Below, piece after piece: positions 8,931 to 18,700 of a DNA stretch of 41,210 nt (the first letter of the stretch is position 1; each line of letters begins with the position of its first letter). The DNA is from an uncultured Myxococcales bacterium (lineage in GTDB: Bacteria > Myxococcota_A > UBA9042): positions 1 through 41,210 of the forward strand of contig CAJBNH010000186.1 in assembly GCA_903955385.1 (NCBI GenBank), in the 5' to 3' direction. The notes below the pieces were generated by a model. That model saw nothing but the letters and a program-made list of their open reading frames with translations. It had not been told where the DNA came from and ran no database searches. The translations under genes and the position numbers were made by a program.

Positions 8931-9994
8931 GGCGGGCTCCCGTTCGGCGCGAAGCGACCCCACCAGGCGTCGGGCTCCTGCCAGGCGACGGCCATCAGGC
9001 GGGGATCCTCGAATGCCGGGACGGCGCTCCACGTGGTCAGGTGGACCTGGGCGGCGGTGTCGAGTGCGCGCAGCGCCCGGTCCAAGTTCGCTGCGGATTC
9101 GCCCTCGAGAAGGCACCGAATCGAGGCGAGATCATCGCGGTCGTGCAACCAGCGCAGCAGCTTGTCGGCCGCGTCGGGCTGGTTACGGAAGATTGCTTCG
9201 CTGACCGCTGCTGCGGTTTCGACCATTCGGCGGGTCTGATCGGCGGAATGGGCGAGCACTTCGGAGAGATCGGCGGTCGGGAGTGAGCGGGCCCAATCGA
9301 GCGCCAGCGGTCCCGGTCCTCCGCCCTGCATGACCCACATCATTGCGGCGGCGCGTTGGTCCGGGCTCGGCATCCACAGGCGTGCCACGAGGCCCAACGC
9401 GGCCAGTTCGCGATACGCCGAGCCGGAGGCACTCGCTGCGGAAAGGGCGGTCGCGACCCACGGCTCGAGGCCGTAGCCGCCGGTCAGGTCGGCGGCCGCG
9501 GGAAGCCGGCTGTGCGCCGAGCCTGCGACAGGGCCATCGTCCACGTCAGTGAGGCCGCGAATCACGACCTCACCCTCGAACGCGCCGACCAGGAGTTGCC
9601 CAAACGAGCTCACGAGCCGAACCGCTGCGTGCCCGCGTCGGCTGTCCAGCCACACGGAGCGGTCGTCGTGCGGGTCCATTTGGGCAGAGGCGGCGCCGAG
9701 GAGGCTGACCGCGTGATCGAACTCGACGAGCACGAGCTTGGGTTCCGGGGCCCAGGCCTTGACGCTTGGCAGCGCGCTTGCGGGTTGCGAGTGCACGAGG
9801 CGCAGGGGGGTGAAGACGGGGTCATCCGGAACCGCCGTGTCGAGCAGGTCCCGCAGGGGACGCACGGAGCCGGCGTCCCCCAGGTGCGCGTGCGCCAGGG
9901 CGGCCGACCACAGGCCGAGCGGGTCGGTCGATGCACCCGGCGAGACGCCGAGCACGGCCAGGAGGTCAGGGGTGAAGCGGGTGTCCTGCGTCAT
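8927..9994 (-). CDS. Hypothetical protein, middle gene of the sigma/S16 operon
   Basis: This 355-residue protein starts at ATG 9994, overlapping the stop of the sigma-like gene (ATGA), and its own stop overlaps the GTG start of the S16 gene. Translation is therefore probably coupled across all three genes. The sequence is Ala/Leu-rich. The first half has strand-like segments (PKLVLVEFDHAVSLLG and FGQLLVGAFEGEVVIRGL), and the second half is helical, with DQTRRMVETAAAVSEAIF and AADKLLRWLHDRDDLASI. FGQLLVGAFEG recalls short beta motifs of anti-sigma or adaptor proteins, but I do not recognise a family. No signal peptide or membrane segment is visible, so it should be cytoplasmic. Being wedged between a sigma-like factor and a protease, a regulator or substrate role is plausible but unproven. 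Confidence 0.65.
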   Translation of the reverse strand: MTQDTRFTPDLLAVLGVSPGASTDPLGLWSAALAHAHLGDAGSVRPLRDLLDTAVPDDPVFTPLRLVHSQPASALPSVKAWAPEPKLVLVEFDHAVSLLGAASAQMDPHDDRSVWLDSRRGHAAVRLVSSFGQLLVGAFEGEVVIRGLTDVDDGPVAGSAHSRLPAAADLTGGYGLEPWVATALSAASASGSAYRELAALGLVARLWMPSPDQRAAAMMWVMQGGGPGPLALDWARSLPTADLSEVLAHSADQTRRMVETAAAVSEAIFRNQPDAADKLLRWLHDRDDLASIRCLLEGESAANLDRALRALDTAAQVHLTTWSAVPAFEDPRLMAVAWQEPDAWWGRFAPNGSPP

Positions 9995-10836
9995 GGCGTG
10001 CCTGCCTCGAGGGCCCCGGTAAGCACCGGTCCCTCAGTCTCTTGAACGCCGTCTTGTTCGGACCTCTGACACCTGACGAGGGTCATGAGGAGGCGGCGGT
10101 GGTAGTCCGCTCGCTCGATGTCCCACGTCCCCGCTCGTTCGAGCCGGTTGACCGCGTCGTCGAGTGCCTCTCTGAGGCGCTTGTGGTTTGTGAACAGCCG
10201 ATTGCGGTGGCGGATGAAGTCGCCCTCGTCGAGGTCTACGCCGCCCGCCTCCTCGCGAACGATGTCGCGCAGCGAGCGGTCTCCATAGAGGAGTTCGGTC
10301 ATCTGACGCCAGGCGACTTCCAGCGGAGCGCGGTAGCGAGGCGCGCGTGCGTCCAGGGCGACGAGGTAGAGGGCGTTGAGGTCCTGCTTGGCTTGGTCGA
10401 CGGCACGACGGCCGTCGAGATCTCTCCCGATCGATTCGGCGTCTGGTGACGACGACGGCAGATCTTCGGCCGCGAGAACGGGTTTCGGAAACGGCAACTG
10501 CTCATTGGACCGAATCTCGTTGGCCTCGCGCTCGGCTCTGCGTTGTCGCTTGGTTCGATCGAGCCATCGGTTTGCCAGCATCTTGCGGACGTACCTGGCG
10601 ACCGCCTTGGGGCCTGCGTGCAGCGGCAAGTCGGGATTGCGCATGACGAGCTTGAACAGCACGTCCTGCACGATGTCCTCTTGGTCGTTGGTGGGGACGC
10701 GCACGCCACTCGGTCTGTCAGATACGAATCGCACCAGGGACTTGCGAATCGCATCGACATCGCACACGACGGGATCGTCGGGTACGCCGAGTGCATCTTG
10801 CAGAGCGGTACGAATGTCCCTGACGGAGTTCCCCAT
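9991..10836 (-). CDS. ECF-like sigma-70 family protein
   Basis: ATG 10836 is preferred because a promoter-like pair (10875-10904) lies just upstream; an alternative ATG at 10884 would overlap it. The 281-residue product has a sigma-70 region 2-like segment at about 45-105: DQEDIVQDVLFKLVMR, then a helix with VARYVRKMLANRWLDRTKRQRR, the arrangement seen in ECF sigma factors (DLxQDVF...A..RNxxxDxxRxxxR). A charged linker follows. Residues about 175-250 (including SLRDIVREEAG) could supply the region-4 helix-turn-helix but are diverged. The stop overlaps the start of the next gene by 4 bp. It probably directs transcription of this operon or of the divergent DUF4145-FGE gene (inference). No typical anti-sigma protein is recognised nearby. 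Confidence 0.6.
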   Translation of the reverse strand: MGNSVRDIRTALQDALGVPDDPVVCDVDAIRKSLVRFVSDRPSGVRVPTNDQEDIVQDVLFKLVMRNPDLPLHAGPKAVARYVRKMLANRWLDRTKRQRRAEREANEIRSNEQLPFPKPVLAAEDLPSSSPDAESIGRDLDGRRAVDQAKQDLNALYLVALDARAPRYRAPLEVAWRQMTELLYGDRSLRDIVREEAGGVDLDEGDFIRHRNRLFTNHKRLREALDDAVNRLERAGTWDIERADYHRRLLMTLVRCQRSEQDGVQETEGPVLTGALEAGTP

Positions 10837-10874
10837 CGTCGCTCGCTCGCGTCTGGCCCCCGTGGCCGGCAGCG

Positions 10875-10904
10875 TCGATAGCATGGTTTCCGTGATGGGG
10901 ACAA
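10875..10904 (-). promoter_or_regulatory. Candidate promoter of the sigma-like operon
   Basis: On the minus strand TTGTCC (10904-10899) and TATCGA (10880-10875) are separated by 18 bases. The predicted start point would lie about 30 bases before ATG 10836. This supports that start over ATG 10884. Only consensus matching supports it. Confidence 0.3.
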
Positions 10905-10934
10905 CTCGCGAACAAGTCCATCGACGGTGCAAGG

Positions 10935-10963
10935 TTGGCAGGCGGGCGCCATGCCGCTACAGT
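10935..10963 (+). promoter_or_regulatory. Candidate sigma-70-type promoter of the DUF4145-FGE gene
   Basis: TTGGCA (10935-10940) and TACAGT (10958-10963) are separated by exactly 17 bases and lie about 38 bases before ATG 11001. The same TTGxxx-N17-TACxxT arrangement occurs before the genes at 21481 and 27563, which strengthens the reading. Confidence 0.5.
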
Positions 10964-11000
10964 CGCGCTCCCAACGACGGTTGACCAGGACGGGCGACGC

Positions 11001-12533
11001 ATGGCAGGCACACCTCCAAACGGCACGAAGCCCGACCCGGACCGCATTCGGCACTACCTCGAAATCGCGGCCTACTGCGTCGACGAGTGTGCGGAGCATC
11101 AGGCGGAACGGCAGGACGTGTTCCTTTGGAATGCACGTCGAGCCGCCGAGGCGATCCTCTACGCCTTGGCGGACGGCACCGACATCGGCGCGCAGATCCA
11201 TCGCCAGAACAAGGACAAGAAGCCGGTCAACCTCCAGGACATTGCGCAGCAGTTGGTCGAGAAGGAGCGACTGCATCGGCAGGTAGAACCCCTGTTCGAC
11301 GTGATGCGAACCGCCGGGAACCTGGGGGCGCACGCGCAAGCGCCGTCGACGCACGTCGACCAGACGGCGATGGAGAACTGCGCGTTTGCGACACGCCGGG
11401 TGCTCAAATGGACCTATGAAGAGTCGATCCTGAAGCGGCCGATGCCGGAGAAGGTGCGGGCGGCGCTCGAGGACCTCGCAGAGACATCGCCGCACCGCAA
11501 GTCCAAGTACCGGAAGGCTGTAGAGGAACTGCGCACGCTCAGGGAGCAGAGCGCCGGGTTTGCGAAGGAGCACGAGACACTGGTGGCGCTCCTGCGGCGA
11601 TATCAGGGGCAGCCTCCAAGGGGGCGACGGTGGGCTGTGTGGACCGTGACTGCGCTGCTATGCCTCGCTTTGGGGGCCGCCGCGGGGTCTGGGGCGCGAG
11701 ACTTGCTTGCTGGCGTTTCGGCGCCGGCAAGTGCCGAGGCGGCCACCGCGCCGCATGGCGAACCTGCAACTGCCGCTGTCGAGGCGGCCGTTCCGCAGGC
11801 GGCACCGGAGCGGCCGAGCGCAGTCCCCGCCGGCGATCCTCGCCTCGACCCGAACCGGTCGGCGGCTACGATACCACCCGTTGTCGAGGCTCCCTCGCCG
11901 ACCGTGGACGACGCCCCCGCCGCGCCTCCGACCTGTCCGGAGGGCACGGTGGACGTAGCGGAAGATGTGCTCGCCCTCACCACGGGCCCCGGCCGCGATC
12001 GCTGGCCAAAGGCCCCCGCGAAACCCCCGAGGCAGTCCGTTCCGCGGTTCTGTCTCGATGACGGGCCGGTGACCGGCCGCGAGATTCGCGACAACGCTGC
12101 AGCGGACATACAGGAGAGGCTCAAGGCCGAGCCTTCGACCTGCAACTTCCCGCGAGGTGCCTTCACCTACCCGATCAACTGCATCACGGCTGCAGATGCA
12201 GACGCGTACTGCCGGGCCCGGGGTGGCCGCCTGCCCTCGGTTGCCGAGTGGGAAGTCGCGATGCGCGACAAGCCCTCGCCGCGCCTGGACCCCGGTACCT
12301 GGGAGTGGTCGGGAGACCCCTGGCTCAGCCCCACCTTCGGATACAAGCTGGCAGCCGGATCGCCCGTGAACGACGTGCTGTACCTTCTCGGGAGCCTCGA
12401 CCGACCCTACCCCGGCGGTCCCAAGCTCTCCTGGCACCACCGCGCCCTCGCCAAGCCAGGCCTTCCCAAGCTCAGCTTCCGCTGCGCCTACACCCCCGGC
12501 GCGGCGCCCCCGCCTTCGCCCGCCCAACCATAG
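11001..12533 (+). CDS. DUF4145-like / TM / formylglycine-generating-enzyme-like protein
   Basis: ATG 11001 has AGGA about 10 bases upstream and yields 510 residues. The N-terminal ~140 residues resemble DUF4145: an Arg/Ala-rich helix (WNARRAAEAILYAL), LQDIAQQLVEK, and the typical MRTAGNLGAHA. A coiled stretch follows. A single membrane helix lies at about 211-235 (WAVWTVTALLCLALGAAAG), then a Pro/Ala-rich linker to about 310. The C-terminal ~180 residues resemble the FGE-sulfatase (SUMF1) fold, with RFCLDDGPVT and a clear PINCITAADADAYCRARGG, then RLPSVAEWE and WEWSGDPW. FGE-like domains in such proteins often bind ligands rather than make formylglycine. The layout suggests a cytoplasmic DUF4145 sensor with an extracytoplasmic FGE-like domain. 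It is divergent from the sigma-like operon and may share regulation with it. Confidence 0.7.
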   Translation: MAGTPPNGTKPDPDRIRHYLEIAAYCVDECAEHQAERQDVFLWNARRAAEAILYALADGTDIGAQIHRQNKDKKPVNLQDIAQQLVEKERLHRQVEPLFDVMRTAGNLGAHAQAPSTHVDQTAMENCAFATRRVLKWTYEESILKRPMPEKVRAALEDLAETSPHRKSKYRKAVEELRTLREQSAGFAKEHETLVALLRRYQGQPPRGRRWAVWTVTALLCLALGAAAGSGARDLLAGVSAPASAEAATAPHGEPATAAVEAAVPQAAPERPSAVPAGDPRLDPNRSAATIPPVVEAPSPTVDDAPAAPPTCPEGTVDVAEDVLALTTGPGRDRWPKAPAKPPRQSVPRFCLDDGPVTGREIRDNAAADIQERLKAEPSTCNFPRGAFTYPINCITAADADAYCRARGGRLPSVAEWEVAMRDKPSPRLDPGTWEWSGDPWLSPTFGYKLAAGSPVNDVLYLLGSLDRPYPGGPKLSWHHRALAKPGLPKLSFRCAYTPGAAPPPSPAQP

Positions 12534-12577
12534 CCCAGCTGTCAGACTCCGCCCACCCGCGTCGTTCTGCTACCCGA

Positions 12578-12595
12578 CGGCCTCGCTCGAGGCCG
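12578..12595 (+). other. GC-rich hairpin after the DUF4145-FGE gene
   Basis: CGGCCTC and GAGGCCG flank a 4-base loop, making a perfect 7-bp stem 45 bp after the stop of the upstream gene. There is no T-run, so it is at best a weak or factor-aided terminator. The rest of the 230-bp gap before the giant gene holds nothing I can identify, and no good promoter match for that gene. Confidence 0.3.
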
Positions 12596-12762
12596 CCGAG
12601 TTGGTCCGCGGTCGATGGAGGTCGCGCTTCCGGAGACCGAGCGCTTGGATGAGCGCTCGATCTCCGCAGGTCACCGTGGCGGTGCCCTGACGCGCCTGTC
12701 CTGTCCGCGGATGCAGGTGTCGGCCCCTCGTGCCGGCACGCACCTCGCATCCGGGGGCGGTC

Positions 12763-15700
12763 ATGGAACTTGCGTCTCGTTCGTCATCCTTGTCCCCCAG
12801 TCCCTCCCGTCTCGTCGTAGTCGTCCCGACGACTGGCAACCGACCGGATCTTCTCGCCCGCTGCCTGGCGTCCGTCGGGGCGCAGACCCTTGCACCGGCA
12901 CGCGTCCTCGTCGCCGTCGACGGCGCGGGCGGCGTCGTCCAGCGCGTCGCGACCCAGGTATCTGCGTGGCTACCCGCGGCAGAGGTGTTGCCGAACACGC
13001 TGACCGCCGGCGCGTCTGGTGCCTGGAACAGCGCGCTGCACCGTCTCGAAGCCTCGGGCGAGCCGATGGACACGCTCGTCAGCTTCCTCGACGACGATGA
13101 CTGGTGGGCATCACACTACCTGGCCGGCGTCGCCGAAGTGGCCGAGGGCGCCGACGCGATCGCGGCGGCTTTCTGGCGTCACGACGCCGACCATCCCGAC
13201 GGCGTCGTGGTCCAACCGCCCGCGGGCCTGTACCCCGACGCGTTTCTGGTCGGCAACCCAGGCGTCCAGGGGTCGAACCTCACCCTGCGCCTGCGAACCT
13301 GGCTCGCGGTCGGTGGCTTCGACGAAGCGCTTCGCAGTTGCACAGACCGCGACATCTGCATCCGACTCGCGGACATCGGCGCCCAGCTGCGCGTGCAGCG
13401 CACGCCAGCGTGCCACCACGACGCGCACCACGGTCACGCGCGCCTGTCTGACCCGGCGTCGGCCGCGAAGCTGGATGGGCTGACCTCCTTCTACCGCAAG
13501 TACCGGTGGCGAATGGCGGAGTCAGTGCGCATTGCCTTCGAGGACCGGGCCAAGAGGCTGTTCGGGTGGGGACCTCCGACCGCAGTCAAGGCTACGATCG
13601 CAAAGAAGCGCAAGCCGCAGCAGACGGAGCGCACGCTGAAGCTCGCCGTCGGCGTGATCGTCGATGGCGACCAGCCCGACCGCGCAACACGTCTCGTCGG
13701 CGACCTCGCGCGCCTCGAGGCCGTGCCGGCCGTCGGTCGGCTGGACGTGATCCTGCTCGAGAACGGCGACCCCGACGGGTTCCGGCGCGTCGTCGATCGC
13801 GCGGAGGGGCTCGGGCTCGCCGTGTGGCCCGTGGCGGGCGCGGTGCAGTGCTCTGTCGCGGGATCGCTGGGCCTCGGTCAGGACCTTGCGCGCAAGAAGA
13901 GCATCGCCGAGTCGCGGACGTTGCTGCAGCGGTTCGTGGCGGCGACGGCGCGGCTGGGCGAGGACACCGTCGGGTGGATCCTCGACGACGACATGCGGCT
14001 GCCGTCGGACCTGGAACTGCTCGTGTCCGACGTACAGCGGGCGCGCGATGCCGGGTACGACGCGGTGATCGGCACCGCCCGCGGCGACCCGCCCATCCCG
14101 GTAGCGGGGGCCGTTCGCACGCAGATGGTGGACCTCGTCCACTTCCTGGCTGGCGCGGCGGTTCGCCATCCCGCCGAGACGCTGTTGCCCGGGGAACAGG
14201 TCAACGCGCCCTGGACCGCCGACCGCCGCGACTACTACCACGACCATCCCCGCGAGGAGACCGACCGACTCGAGTCGCCGTTCATGCCGGTGTGCGACGC
14301 GCCGAACGTGCGCGAAGCGCTGCGTCACGTCGGCAGCAAGTGCCGTCGAATCCTTGCAGGGGAGCAGCTGTTTCGCCCCCTACTTGTGCCCGACACCGAT
14401 CCGGTCGCCGCGGCGCATGACAGCCTGATGCGTGGAGGCAATACGCTCGTGTTCCGACTGGACCTTCTGCGCGAGGCGCCCAATCTGGCGCCGCGCTTCG
14501 GCGCCCGGTTCGCGCGACGTTCCGACACGCTGTGGGCCATCCACGCACGGTACCGGTCGGGCCGGCGCATCGCGGCCATGCCCATCGCGCTCGTGCACGA
14601 CAGGTCCGACGACGTTCGCGTCGGTATCGACATGGGGACGTGGGCCGACGACATCCTCGGACACGCTTTCGCTCGTGCGTACGACGAAATCCTGAAGGCA
14701 CGGCCGCCGGACGCAGGTCCGCTGACCGCCCAGGAGCGCGCGCAGCTGATGACGCGCACGCGCGGACACGTGGACGGGAGATTCGGCCAGTGCCGTCTGG
14801 GCGCACATCGGATTCGCGGGCTCACGAGCGCCGTGCGCAGGACCGCCGATGTGGCGGCACCGACCTGGTGGACGGCCGACCCGGACACGGCGGCCGCGGT
14901 CGCCAACCTGCGCCGGCTGGCAGACGAGGTCGACGAGGCCTTCTCGCCCGCGGCCATCGCCAGACTCGGCGCTTCGTTGCACGACAGGCTGCAGGCCCAC
15001 GGCATCGATGCCTTCCTCGACGAGGTCGAGCGGGCACTGCCGGGGGGACCGGCGGATTCGGTGGAACTCTCGTCCTGGACGCGGGACAGCCGCATCGCCC
15101 GGGCCCGGCGGCTGGTCGCGAAGCACCTGCGCCTGCAAGCGGACGGTGTCTTGGGGCTCGGGGCCGAAGGCGTGGTGCTCGGGGTCGGCGAGCGCGCCAT
15201 CAAGGTCTTCGATCGGTGGAGCCGAAGCTCTCGGGCGGATTCTCTGCCTGCGTTGCGACGCCTGCTCGAAAAGGCCGTCCCCGGGGCGCTCCCGGCCGTC
15301 TACGCCGTCCACGAATGCCGCGAGGCCGTGATGGTCGACATGGAGCGGCTCGACGGTCAGCCCTACCGAGGTGGCCACGGACCGCAACTGCTTGGCATGC
15401 TCAGGGGCCTCGTCCACGCGGGCTGGGTGCACAGCAACGTTCACCCGAAGAACATCCTGCTGACCCGCGCAGGCGCCCGCCTCGTGGACATCGGCAAGTC
15501 GCTCGAGGTCGCCACCGACACGGGCATTGCCGCCATGGTGCGCCGGACCTGGCTGAGTTGGCGCTTCGCGTTCCGCCCGGACCTCAACGAACTGCTGCGC
15601 AGGTCCATCGACGACGACGACTTCGCGGAACTCACGGGATGGCGTGTGCTGCGCGACGCGCTGCCAGATGTCACGGCAAAGGACCGCCTCGACCTCAGGC

Positions 15701-18700
15701 TCGAACACCACGTCCGCGAGCGGGGCGACGCGCGGCTGCTGGACTACGGGTGCGGCAAACCCCGCACGGTTCATCGGCTTATGCCGGCGGACCGCCTGGT
15801 GGCGTTCGACATCGACGCCAACCTGCGCCTGCGTTGGGCACGCGAGCTGCCCGAGGCGCGCTTCGTGGACCTCCCTGCGCTCGACGAGGTGCTGGCCGAA
15901 GGCGCCGAGTTCGACGCCGTGCTGTGCTCGCTGGTGCTGTGCGTGGTGCCGGACGACGACGTGCCGGGCGTGCTGGCCCGTGCGCGTGCGGCGGTGGCGG
16001 GGTGCGGACGCGTCCTGGTGTCGATCTGCGAGCCGACGGCCCTCCACACCGCCGAGTCGGACTACCAGTGCCGCCACGTCGCGCCGGGCGCGCGCTACCG
16101 GGACCGCTTTGCCTACCGGAAGACGGTGCGCGCCTCGGGGCGAGAGCGCATCGACTACCACCGGCCGCTCGACTGGTACCGGCGTGCCTTCGCGCGGGCC
16201 GGATTCCGCGTGGCGGCCGAGGAGACCATCGATGGCCTCGACGTGCAGCGGTTCGAGACGATGCCCGAGTTCCGGGTCTTCCACCTCGAACCGCTTCCGG
16301 CGGTTGGCGTTCGCACTTCGCTCGTCATCAAGGCGTGCGCGATGGAAGCCGACTCCCTCGACGCGATCATCCGCCACCAAGTGACGCAAATCGGTCGTCC
16401 GCGGGCGTTCGACGAGGTGGTCGTCGCGCTCGATCCCCATGCGGGTCCGTTTCCGCGGTCCTGGCACCCGGGGCAGATTCACCGGGTCGATACGACGCTC
16501 TCGCGCTTGCAGGCGGAAGGGGTGATCGACCGCGTGATCCGGGGACCTGAGGAAGGCGCGGGCGCACCCCTCAGCGAGCGGTGGTTCGGCCTCGACCACG
16601 CCGGAACCCACGTCGCCAACGGTCAGGCCGCGCTCGCGTTCCTGCACGCGGTCGAGTCGTGCACGGGCGACCTGATCCTGCACCTGGACGCGGACATCCT
16701 GATCGGCCGGCCCGACGCCGACGCCGACTTCGCGCAGGAGGCGGTCGACACGTTTGCCGCGCATCCCACCGCCGTAACGCTCTCGCTGCCGGTGCACGGC
16801 GACACCACACGTCCGCCGAGCGATGGCGAGGGTGGTGTGCCGTTTCGCGTCGAGGCGATGGTCGGCTGGATCCATCGCTCTCGCCTGCTCGCCCTTCGTC
16901 CCCTGCCGAACACCTTGCATAACGGTCGGTTGGCGTTGCCATGGCACAGGTCGCTGGACGTGCACGTTCGCCAAGGCGCCGCGTTGTCGCTGCGCAAGGG
17001 TTCGCAGGCACTGTGGTTCACGGGCATCGACAACGCGCGCAAGCCCAGACTCGCCGAGCTGCACCTGCTGGTCGACCGGGTCGAAGCCGGCTTCGTGCCC
17101 GACGGACAACGCGGTCAGCCGCTCCTCACCGGACCTGGGACCGACTGGCTGGGGCCGGTACGCAGGGAGGACCTGGTCGTCGTCGTGTGCGGGCGCAATG
17201 TGCCGCCGGGACGGGTCAGGCGCTGCTTTGACTCTTTGGCGGCGCAGCAGGGCGCGGCCTGGGCGGCAATCGTCGTCGACGACGCCTCGGACGACGGGTG
17301 CGCTGAGACCGTGACGGCCGCGTGTACTCGTTTCGGCGACCGCGTGACCTACGTGCGCCAACGCGAGCGGCAGGGATTGCTGGCCAACACCGCGCTCGCG
17401 ATTTCACGCCTGTGCGCCAATCCCGACGCCGTCATTGCCCTTCTGGACCTGGACGACGCCCTGGGCACGGCCAATGCGCTGGCCGAAGTGGCACTGCGTC
17501 ATCGCGACGGCGCGGACGTGACCGTCGGATCGATGGTGCGGACCGACAAGCACGCGGCGTATCCGGTCGACTTTGCCTTGGCCCGAGAGCATCGCGGCGG
17601 CAACGTCTGGCAGCACCTGCGATCGTTCCGCAAGCGACTGTTCGATCGGATCGCAGTGGAGGACCTCCGGCCGGGCGGCGAATGGGTGGACCTGGCGAAC
17701 GACTGGGCGTTCATGCTGCCGATCGTCGAGATGGCGGAACACCCCGTCCACATCGCTCGGCCGCTGTACCTGCACGAGCCGTCGACGCGGCGTCCCCAGG
17801 ACGAGCGAGACCGGCGAGAGGCCGTCGTCGCGGACATCGTGCGTCGGCCGAGCTACCGCAGTGCGGAGCGGGCGTTCCGGCCGCTCGAGACGATGACCAC
17901 GCTTTGCTACCACCGGGTGGTCGAGGACGTGAACGAGCCCTTGGCGCGTCTCTACGCGCGGCGGGGACTCGCCGTGTCGCTCGCGACCTTCGCGCAACAG
18001 ATGCGTTCGGTCATACGCCGTTTCTCGCCGGTAGGCTTGCGTGACGTGGTGCGAGCGGTCCGAGGCGAGTCGCGCCTGCCGGAGCGCGCGTTGCTGGTCA
18101 CCTTCGACGACGGCTACCGCGACTTCATCGACCTGGCGGTACCGGTACTGGCGCGGTCCGGCGTGCCTGCGGTCCAGTTCGCTCGAGTGCCAGAGGCGGA
18201 CGGGCTGCCCTCGTGGGCGCCGCTCGACCTGCTGCGGGTCCTGTTGGTCGAGGCCGGTGTGTCGGCCGAAGATGCTGTGACGGAGGTCTCCGGTGATGCG
18301 CGCGCCGCGCTCCTGCGACTGCCGCACGACGAGCAGCTCCGCGCCATTCGGGAGCGGGCAGGGTGCCTCGGCATCGACATCGACCGATTGGACCGCGGAC
18401 AGCTCTATGCCGGTTGGTCTCGGCTCCGCGACCTTCGTCGGATCGGCATCGACCTCGCCGGCCATGGGGTCGCCCATGAACGATGGACAGAATTGAAGCC
18501 TCATCACCTTACCGAGGCCGCCCGCGCGACGGCGTTGTGGCTCGAACGAGCGGATTTGCCGCGGGTCATGGCCTGGCCCGACGGCGCGGTGAGCGACGAC
18601 ACGGTTTCCGCCGTACGCCAGGCGGGGATCGACTTGGCGTTCGCCCTGCACGACGTGCCGACGGGCGTTGCCGACCAGTGGGCGATTCGCCGGGTCCTCG

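Noticed and set aside
14380-17361. 993-codon open frame on the minus strand inside the giant gene
   Set aside because: It is the antisense of clearly recognisable glycosyltransferase, kinase-like and methyltransferase domains; such long shadow frames are common in GC-rich DNA.
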